Below, one piece after another: positions 56,780-64,000 of a stretch of DNA of 64,000 bases. Source of the DNA: Agapetus fuscipes (lineage: Eukaryota > Arthropoda > Insecta > Trichoptera > Glossosomatidae). Under the pieces are notes generated by a model that was not told the DNA's origin, ran no database searches, and worked only from the letters and a program-made list of their open reading frames with translations. Each line of letters starts with the position of its first letter. The stretch's first letter is position 1. The position numbers and the translations under genes are program-made. Location of the stretch: the NCBI GenBank assembly GCA_951799405.1, contig OX637335.1:18852342-18916341 (forward strand). Direction: 5' to 3'.

Positions 56780-56902
56780 GAAGAAGAAGATAATTTAATT
56801 GTTAATTTGATTTGTCATTGTCCTGATGATGCCTTTTTAAGCGAAAACGTTTGACAAAGTTAAAGAATATAAAAGTGAATTTAAACTGCGTTTTATTAAA
56901 TT
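56780..56902 (+). mobile_element. Tiny hammerhead-bearing insertion with 16-bp target duplication
   Basis: AATATCCTTTTAAAAT occurs at 56764-56779 and again at 56903-56918, flanking a 123-bp insert that holds the hammerhead motif and ends AAACTGCGTTTTATTAAATT. It looks like a solo 3' part of a Penelope-like element or a retrozyme-like unit. It lies inside the hAT-type element. Confidence 0.7.
56818..56857 (+). ncRNA. Hammerhead ribozyme motif in a 123-bp insertion
   Basis: Stem I TTGTC/GACAA, core CTGATGA at 56823-56829, stem II closing with GC...GC and CTT..AAG, GAAA at 56843-56846, ACGT palindrome as stem III, predicted cleavage after T56852. The consensus core is intact. Confidence 0.72.
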
Positions 56903-57121
56903 AATATCCTTTTAAAATATTTAATTTTTGTGCATTTAGTCTCTAGATGAGGGTTATCTAATTTTTTTGAGGGATGTTGGCTTTTATGAAAGCCTCAAGT
57001 TGTGCTCTTGGCTAATCCAGCAGCAGCTTAACTCCTTGATGTATTTTCCTTCATTGATGTCACGATTCAAGTCTGTTTGGATGTCCAGGACAGTTCTGCT
57101 TATCATTTATTTTTTTAATAA

Positions 57122-57368
57122 AATAGATTTGTGAATAGGAATGCAATTCACCAACCTACTCTGCCTGGCCAGAAACAGGTATTAATATCATTAATGAAAA
57201 ATTCATTACGAGTATTGTTTATTTTAATTAATTATTCATTTATAATTACCCAATTACATTTGTTGAACCAGGGTCAAATTTATGGTCAAATGACCCAGGC
57301 GGGGATCGAACCCCGCGTCTAGCGTTCTAGCGTGTTTCAACGTTGAAAGATCAGCCCACTTGGCCCCC
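57122..57368 (-). mobile_element. Family D SINE with tRNA-like head
   Basis: The minus strand begins GGGGGCCAAGTGGGCTGATC (A-box-like) and has a perfect B box GGGGTTCGATCCCCGCC. The body contains TTTCTGGCCAGGCAGAGTAG. It sits inside the hAT element. Confidence 0.75.
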
Positions 57369-57692
57369 TCGACTATAACACTGACCATTTTTTCTGTGCT
57401 TTGCACCTTGCAAAGAGTTTTCACAAGAATCTTTTCTTTCCCACAAAAAAGTTGCGTTGCAGAAGCGACACATAACAACTTTTTCGCACAATTTCTACCA
57501 AAAGTACGAAAATTCGCGATATTTGCGTAAAACCTCAAATTTCGCGTTATTCGCGTAAAAACATCAAAATTCGCGAATAAATTCGTTTTATCGCGATCGC
57601 GAAATTTTCCAGTCCCTAGCCATTTGTCCTTGGGCCGAAGCCTATTCATGCCATCGGACACTAATGGTCGAGACCTTCTGTGGCCCAAGAAT

Positions 57693-57830
57693 AAAATCTA
57701 ACATACAACCATAGCGTTTCCCAGAAATACATAAAAACCTAAACGCTCACAGGACGTGCTGTTGCACTTTCCTTGTATTTTTTGTAAAACGCTCTGGTTG
57801 AGTTTTAAATGTTTTTATTCTCAGGGAAAG
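57693..57830. mobile_element. MITE family H copy
   Basis: ACAACCATAGCGTTTCCCAG and AAAACGCTCTGGTTGAGTTT are the inverted ends; the centre has AAACGCTCACAGGACG. Confidence 0.6.
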
Positions 57831-57899
57831 GATTAGGAATACTTTCAGTTCCAGCAATATCGTCACAATGGGGCCTTGCTTGATGGTACTGTCTCTCAA

Positions 57900-58072
57900 G
57901 TATAGAAAATATTTTTGTACTAAAAACCTAACGTTTTATTAAAAAAATATATGAAAAATAAAACAGCGCCTCTACCGAGCGATTTACTTTTCACATATAT
58001 TTTAAATAACGCTATGGTTTAGTTTACTTTGAACGTAAAGTTTTATACTTTCCACTTCTATTCTCACTTTTA
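57900..58072. mobile_element. MITE family H copy
   Basis: The centre GCGCCTCTACCGAGCG and the right end AACGCTATGGTTTAGTTTAC match the family. Confidence 0.55.
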
Positions 58073-58494
58073 TCGCTACAAAATATGTCCTCCTTTACAA
58101 AAAATAATACAATTACTTTCAAGATATTCTGGTGGTTTTTTCATGATTTTTTTCGTATTATGCTTTGAAATATTTTTCGTTTTTTCTTTGTTGTTTTATG
58201 TGGGTATCATATTGAAAAACGCAATAAAAATAATCTTTAAATGTTTTTTTTTAAAAACTACTATTTTTTGTGAATGTGCATTAAATAGGTACTGAAGTTT
58301 TCTTGATGATTTTTTCCATACTACTGAAAACAAACTTTACCGTGATGCGATAGCTGTAAGTCTATTTGAACCTTAATTAAATCAAATGAGCTATTTTCAG
58401 ATAGGAATACTGATAGCTTTTGCGAACCATGATGGTGAAAATGTTTGATGAATGAATGTTTCGTTGAAGTCGTATCCGTGTATCTTTTATTCAG

Positions 58495-58672
58495 ACCCCC
58501 CCGGGAGCTGGGAAACCCCCACTTCAACTGGAAGTGGTTGGTATGAGGCCGGCCCCCTTTCCCGTAAAAATAAATAGGTCCCAAAGCACCGCATGCGACC
58601 CCTTCGGGGATAACGCAGGCAAGAAGTTACACTATATGTGTAGCTTAGTTGCGTTTTTTTTTTTAGTTGCGT
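58495..58672 (+). mobile_element. Family B SINE 3' half, first of a tandem pair
   Basis: GGGAGCTGGGAAACCCCCAC to TGTGTAGCTTAGTTGCGTTT. Confidence 0.8.
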
Positions 58673-58696
58673 TGCGAAGTAAAAAAAAGATCAACT

Positions 58697-58835
58697 CAAG
58701 ACAAACTCAAAATAAAATACAGGCAAGGTATACTCAACCATTACAATAAATGAGCCTTCTCGGGAGCTGGGAAACCCCCACTTCAACTCAAGTGTTTAGC
58801 GTTAGTCCCTTACCTGTAAAAATAAAAAGGTTCTA
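58697..58835 (+). mobile_element. Family B SINE fragment, second of a tandem pair
   Basis: ACAGGCAAGGTATACTCAAC and GGGAGCTGGGAAACCCCCAC again, in the same orientation. Confidence 0.75.
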
Positions 58836-59046
58836 CTCACAAATATGTGTACACCATAAAAAAGTCCATCGTTTGGGCTTAAAGAAACCTATCGCCGAAA
58901 AACTTATGGCCGTAGGAAAGCAAAAAGTTTTTTCGTTTACTCCGCTCTATAGTCAATCGTTTGTTTTTAGTGTGACTACATATTCCCCCGATTTCTATCG
59001 CTCGGCCATCCCCACGAAGTAATTCACGCGTAGGGATAAACAAACC

Positions 59047-59395
59047 GCCCAAAACAATGTGGACCTTCGCATCATTGGACCTTTCTCTTGAAGAACTATG
59101 CCTCAGATGGCGTCAGTATCTCGAGTTTTAAAGTCTCTCTCACACATAACGAATTTTATCCGATTTTCCTGTATATTTTTTTTGTATTCAAACAAATCAT
59201 CAAAATTAACATAGTTTTTTTGCATAATTGGAACTAACTCCTACCGAACTATGCCTCAGATAGCCTCAGTATCTCGAGTTTTAAAGTTTTTCTCACACAT
59301 AACGAATTTTATCCGATTTTTCAATGATTTTTGTATCCAAACAAGCCACTAAAAACAATGTAGTCATATGGATCGTTGGATCTTTTTCTGTAAGT
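59047..59395 (+). repeat. Tandem repeat, period about 153 bp
   Basis: GAACTATGCCTCAGAT recurs at about 59093 and 59246, with CTCACACATAACGAATTTTA in each unit; a third unit is partial. Confidence 0.82.
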
Positions 59396-59552
59396 TTGCG
59401 CTTACAAATGCTGCATGTGTACATATAAATACAAATCCAAACCTCAAACACAATTTTTGACAATCTTCCTTAAATTAGGAGCTACGTTAACAAAGTGAAT
59501 CATTTTTTACATTATGGGTAGTCAGCCTCATACCAACCTATAAGTCAAGAAA
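59390..59552 (-). mobile_element. Family A 5' part, diverged
   Basis: GCGCTTACAAATGCTGCATG and CATACCAACCTATAAGTCAA. Confidence 0.75.
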
Positions 59553-60149
59553 TAACCCTTATAAAATTGAAGAAATTAAAAAAATGAAGTATTTTCATTG
59601 TTCAATATATCATTCTTATTACATCTAATATGAAATATTTGTAAAAGTTTTTATCAGAAAAACATATTCTTCTCGCGTAAGATTTCTCGAGCAATAAGTC
59701 ATAAGGTCAAATTTCTTTGCTCTACAAAAAAACAATCATTTGTCTTAGAGCTTGAGCGATGACCGACAATAGAGGACGAGCAGTGCAAAAAAACCTCTAG
59801 TTAAAGCTCTTCACGCAAACTTTTCCAAGCGAAAAAATAACTTCTTGTCATCAAAATATTAATGTTTCAAGTGCCCGAGCCTCTCTCGTCTAGACTTGCG
59901 AAGAGAAACGAATAAATAAATGAAATCCCATTCCAATGTTTTTGGTTCTTGAAAAAAAGTATTTTGTCAAAGTGAAATTATTAAATAATTAGTGCCCAAA
60001 AAATGGAATTATTAAAGGAATGGTTGATTAAAAAAAGGTACCAAGTGCTATTATGATTAAACTGAGGAAAAGAGGAAAAAGTTCATGTAAATTATGGAAA
60101 TTTTCATCAGATTTTCCACAACAAACAGTGTAGGTACATACTCTCTTAT

Positions 60150-60298
60150 AAGTCAAGGAGTAAAAACCGTAATGATCATATTGTATTTTGCTGTAAAAAC
60201 AGGGTTCCCTTTTGCTAATGCCACCCCGGTTTCAAGGTATTAAATGACTAATTAAATGCCAGTATATCTTTGCAACTATTACTATATTTAATATCAAA
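60150..60298 (+). mobile_element. Family A, diverged and internally deleted
   Basis: ATAAGTCAAGGAG, GCCACCCCGGTTTCAAGG and TATATCTTTGCAACT. Confidence 0.55.
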
Positions 60299-60401
60299 GT
60301 GTCTTAGATGTATGATTTATTATTTTTTTATCACAGGAGATTAATTAAATGAAATATATTGTTTGCGAAAACACGTAACTTTTTGTAATAATCTTGATTC
60401 C

Positions 60402-60632
60402 TTGACTTATAGGTTGGTATGAGGCTGACCACTCATACTGTCAAAAATGTTTCACTTTGCCAATGTCACCCCTGTGTCAGGGAAGGTCGGCAAAAGTTGT
60501 AGGGCTTATGTTCATTTGAGGTTTGGATTTTATTTGTAAGTAGACATTTAGCATTTGTAAGCGCGAACTACACGTGTTTGTTTGTGGGCATGCATTTAAG
60601 AGCTTTAAATGAATATATCCTTTCAACTCTTA
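60402..60632 (+). mobile_element. Family A copy
   Basis: TTCCTTGACTTATAGGTTGG to TTAAATGAATATATCCTTTC. Confidence 0.88.
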
Positions 60633-60919
60633 AAAAATACCTTGAGAAATTTTTGAAGGGAAAGGCTTAAAAATTACAAAGAATTATTTTTAGTGAATTA
60701 AATTTATTGTACTTGCAAGCCATTCAAGAATATTTATTTTGTGAAATCCTGTGATATTGTTATTAAGGAGGTGAATCCTAATATGTTATACGTGGAAAAT
60801 GGGCAACAATAAGAAAATCTTACCTGCCTTAATTGCATTGTTCTCGCATAATGAATCATCCCTGTATTGTATTTCATACATTCAGATAATACATTAGTAG
60901 CAATTCAGAATAATATGAT

Positions 60920-61112
60920 ATGTTAATATCACCCCTGTTTCTGGGAATGTCGGCAAGAGTTGCAGGGCTTATGTTTATTTGAGGTTTGGATTTTATTTGT
61001 AAGTACACAATCAGCATTTGTAAGCGCGAACTACACGTGTTTGTCTGTGGGCATACATCTGAGAGCTTTGAATAAATATATCCTTGCAACTTAGATTATA
61101 GATTATAGATTA
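60920..61112 (+). mobile_element. Family A, 5'-truncated
   Basis: It starts at TTAATATCACCCCTGTTTCT and ends AGATTATAGATTATAGATTA. Confidence 0.85.
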
Positions 61113-61204
61113 TTAACGTGGTGTAGTTGCATTCAAAATCCTTTGTGGAAATAGCCGATTCTAATCAAAACATATTTTTTTATTTTCTGTTCGGGGCTCA
61201 AACT

Positions 61205-61435
61205 TGCGATCTAAATCTAAATCTTAATCTAAGTTGCAATGATATGTATTATTTGATATTCATATTAAATGCATTCTCACAAGCAGACACGCATAATTAT
61301 GCGTTCACATATGCCGCATGTGGACCTACAATATAAAACCCCAATCTCAATGAACATCAGCCCTGCAACTCTTGCCGACCTTCCCTGAAACAGGGGTGAC
61401 ATTGGCAGAGTGAACCATTTTTTACAGTATCACAT
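61205..61435 (-). mobile_element. Family A copy lacking the last 5' bases
   Basis: ATCTAAATCTAAATCTTAAT tail to CATTTTTTACAGTAT. Confidence 0.82.
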
Positions 61436-61439
61436 TCTA

Positions 61440-62805
61440 CACGTAAACAAAAAAAAGAACTAATAATGTAAAGCGCTATTTAGGTGATTTTTCACCAAAA
61501 TCACTAATCAATCACATAAATCACAATCTGCGTTATGAAAAATAAACGTAGAACACAAGAATGTGAGAGTATTTTTTATATTATTATCATCAATTTCTAG
61601 TATTCATAAGAAAAATTGGTTCAGTACGCATACAAACATTACTCGTGAGAAATTACTGCTTTTGGAGATAAGTCATACAAGCAATAAGCAGACGATCTAT
61701 TGAATTAAGTATTTGAAAAGAATAGACGATGAACGACTGTCAAAAAGAGAGTACTGTGGAAATGTCAAAAATAAGAAATAAATTCGCTTGCTTGCTTGTA
61801 TTTGACACAGAATAAGTACCTAAAGAATTGATGAAAAGATTAAGATTGCAAATAAGTAGAACCTGAAGAGTTAGAAAAAGAGAAGAACATGCATAAAGAG
61901 AGCGATAAATGCCGAGGAGATGAAAGTAGTGTACAAGGACAGAATAAAGTGAAGTCAAATCTGCGGAAGTACTGGCTACCCATAGCGAAATGACAGCTGG
62001 ACACGAGAAAAAAATGATGAGAAAACGTACTCCATAGTTAGAACACTCGAATGTTTTTCTTATCTTTTTTTATGTTACTTCCTTTCATGATTGAATATTT
62101 TGACGCCCCTTTTTATTTTGAAAAATAACATCGAACAAAAAAAAAGATAATTCCATCATTAAAACAAAAGTGTCAACGCTTTACCTGCATGGATATATTA
62201 AACACTTAAAATTTGAAACACCATATTTCAGCAGAGATAAAATCCATTGAAAACTATGGCCCTTGCCGTGCCAAAATGCGGCCCGTGGCGTCCGTCCCCT
62301 AGAGACGTCTGTGGGCCATTTCTCATAGCTAACGGCCCGGGGCCAGATAGCGCGGGCCATATTATTTCAGACCATTATTGTACTTGAATATACAAGGATA
62401 TTAATGTCGGAATATGTTCCGGTTATGGCTGCAGCGATGTCATTAAATTTATAAAGCACGCAGTACATTTTTTAGGAGAAATTTACGTAGGTATACCCTT
62501 TGAGTAGTAGGTAGTATGTTAAAATCAGGTATGTGATATTTTCCAATAATAATTTCTGACCATTTTAAAGGACTGAAATTAAAGAGTTATTCGTAAAAAT
62601 ATGAAACCAAAAACGATTTTAAAATTTGCCGTGGTATCCAGTGCAATTTTTTAGATTTTCGTTATCTATTGCAAAGTGTTTAACACAGTTTTTAACACGT
62701 GAAAATATATTTTTTATTTACTTTAGACCACGTTTACATTATGAGCCTTGACTTTTTTAAGCAAATTGCATATTTCGATTAAAATTAATTATTCTGGAAC
62801 TTATT
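61440..62805. other. Mostly unassigned DNA
   Basis: Contains the LINE remnant at 61.9 kb. A GC-rich patch at 62260-62370 (GGCCCGTGGCGTCCGTCCCC) is unexplained. Confidence 0.5.
61860..62000 (+). mobile_element. LINE 3' remnant, relative of the 33-kb element
   Basis: The plus strand reads EMKVVYKDRIK then a stop, SQICGSTGYP stop; this aligns with DEMKEVCKDRKKWRLIC of the 33-kb LINE and with the 6.9-kb remnant. Confidence 0.5.
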
Positions 62806-62807
62806 GA

Positions 62808-63062
62808 CATCCTTGAATAATAGGTCAGTATGAGTACGACAGAACTGGACCATGCTGTAAACTGTTGGTCCAGTTTTGCCTATGCCAATGCGGGCTTAGG
62901 GAAAGGCGGCAGGAAATGAAAAGTGTATGTTCATGTGATTTAGTTTATTTTTATGTGCACATGCAGTATATGTAAACGATAACTTGCGTATGCTTGCCTG
63001 TGGGCATACATTAAATATGAATCTTAAATGCCAATATACCTTTGCAACTTAAACGATAGATT
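62808..63062 (+). mobile_element. Family A, most diverged copy
   Basis: CCTTGAATAATAGGTCAGTA, CCTGTGGGCATACATTAAAT and CCTTTGCAACTTAAACGATA. Confidence 0.65.
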
Positions 63063-63204
63063 GCATTACTGAAATAAACAGCTGGAATGTACTCATACCT
63101 ACGTATATATTATACGAGTATCTCGGATGTGACGCTATATAGCATTTTTATTTTTTAACTAATAAATTTATGAACATCACATTCATATATGTAATGTGTT
63201 TCTT

Positions 63205-63365
63205 TTATGTGAAAATATGTGGACCGGACATTTCCATAACAACAGTGCAACGGAACAATCCAGACAAATGACATTTCTGTGCGGAACGGGATTCCGCTTT
63301 GACGAGGATACTGAAGGAGATAAAGGGGACGAAACTCGATTAACCTGCCAGGCCAAACTGATGCT
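63205..63365 (+). CDS. Possible sushi/CCP-like exon (boundaries uncertain)
   Basis: In an open plus-strand frame the peptide contains QMTFLCGTGFRFDED, then ETRLTCQAKLM. The spacing of Cys, GTGF, and TRLTCQ resembles the middle of a sushi (CCP) module, where a VxFxCxxGF strand is followed by a TRLxCQ strand. The stretch is much richer in GC than its AT-rich flanks. I see no strong acceptor (a weak AACAACAG near 63244) or donor, and the reading runs into a short CCAGTCGTCAAACCCC tandem. It would be on the strand opposite to the agrin-like gene. It could be a separate host gene, a pseudogene, or chance. Confidence 0.33.
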
Positions 63366-63371
63366 GGGTGC

Positions 63372-63440
63372 GGGGTCTTCAAGCCCCCAACTCCAGTCGT
63401 CAAACCCCCGACCTCCAGTCGTCAAACCCCCAGCAGCCAG
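63372..63440 (+). repeat. Short C-rich tandem repeat
   Basis: Two adjacent copies of CTCCAGTCGTCAAACCCC with period about 22 bp follow the sushi-like reading frame, with a diverged third copy (TCTTCAAGCCCC) upstream. Confidence 0.7.
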
Positions 63441-63634
63441 GTTTTATGTCGGTCGAGACCCCGAGTCCTAAGTATCGCGCCTGTGAAAGGGGTCTTTGGA
63501 TCTTGTTGTGAACTGTTTGTATTTCAACGCAGATCTGTCATTAGAAAATGTGGTGTTTTAGCATAATGCTAATCGTCCTTTCATATATCATTGAGCCGCT
63601 ATATGCCACATTCGGTGACGTAATTATCATCATC

Positions 63635-63745
63635 ATTACCGGAAAGACGACCTGCAATAGGTCTTGGCTTCCTCGATCAACCGCAGCTAGCACTGCTTGT
63701 CCACAACATCTGTTTAAAGTCCGCTAGATCTGCAGTCTGCTTGAT
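63635..63745 (-). mobile_element. LINE 3' remnant ending in (ATG)n
   Basis: The minus strand reads RLIEEAKTYCRSSFR stop followed by TGATGATGAT, a typical LINE end similar to the 17.1-kb remnant. Confidence 0.45.
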
Positions 63746-64000
63746 TTGCAAATATTTGCATGGTTAGTTTTGTGTTTGTCCATGAAACAATCTTGTAATT
63801 TAATTTAATTCATCTGAACCCTCTTGGTCCAAAATATTAAAGTTCGCAATCAGATGATCATTTTTTTGTGAACTTCTAATATCGCAGTGAAAATTGTCTT
63901 TTAATGTTGTAACGTAATTATGTATGTTATTGAATAACATGAAGTTTTTGATGATGTGCGCGCGCCGCTGCTCCGCTTAAAAGCCGAAGAAGCACGACCA

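Larger units (their letters stand above)
56422..57618. mobile_element. Non-autonomous hAT-type DNA transposon
   Basis: Terminal inverted repeats TAGGGACTGGAAA and TTTTCCAGTCCCTA lie directly inside a perfect 8-bp duplication, GCCATTTG (56414-56421 and 57619-57626). TAGGG ends and 8-bp duplications are hallmarks of hAT. Subterminal copies of GAAATTCGCGTTATTTTT occur at both ends in opposite orientation. No transposase frame is left. Confidence 0.85.

Noticed and set aside
57280..57365. tRNA-like sequence with a perfect B box
   Set aside because: The acceptor stem is not closed and a family D body follows; a SINE head is more likely than a tRNA gene.

Overview
The window is nuclear DNA of an arthropod, most likely an insect. 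It is AT-rich and dense with interspersed repeats, has very long introns, and shows no prokaryotic gene organisation. Exon-like stretches stand out as GC-rich islands with splice signals. No species is claimed.

The only host gene I can assemble is on the minus strand and spans most of the window. A short exon with ATG and signal peptide (46693-46609) can splice in phase 1 to a follistatin-like exon (36592-36377), which splices in phase 1 to a second follistatin-like exon (721-506). Both follistatin exons are exactly 216 bp and each encodes an EGF-like FOLN part plus a Kazal domain, ten cysteines in all. This is the exon architecture of agrin-like secreted matrix proteins. The introns are about 10.0 kb and 35.7 kb; later exons lie beyond position 1. 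A separate exon-like island near 63.25 kb on the plus strand resembles a sushi/CCP module.

Almost everything else is mobile DNA. Family A is a ~250-bp SINE-like element with a (TTATAGA)n or (TTAGAT)n tail and over 30 copies. Family B is a tRNA-derived SINE of about 310 bp. Family C is a tRNA-derived SINE with an (ATT)n tail; one copy at 53.5 kb carries a 5S rRNA-derived unit in front. Family D is another tRNA-headed SINE. There are also a non-LTR retrotransposon with reverse transcriptase at 32.9-35.3 kb split by two family A insertions, several LINE 3' remnants, a Penelope-like element remnant with a GIY-YIG domain and a hammerhead ribozyme at 12.5-13.0 kb, further hammerhead-like motifs and foldbacks, a hAT-type element with a perfect 8-bp target duplication, a TA-flanked TIR element, two MITE families and several tandem arrays.

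The most interesting signals are the hidden signal-peptide exon, the 5S-tRNA chimeric SINE, the set of hammerhead motifs in Penelope-like debris (one in a 123-bp insertion flanked by a 16-bp target duplication), and the abundant family A. Repeat boundaries are read by eye and may be off by several bases. I found no CRISPR array, bacterial operon or intact transposase gene.
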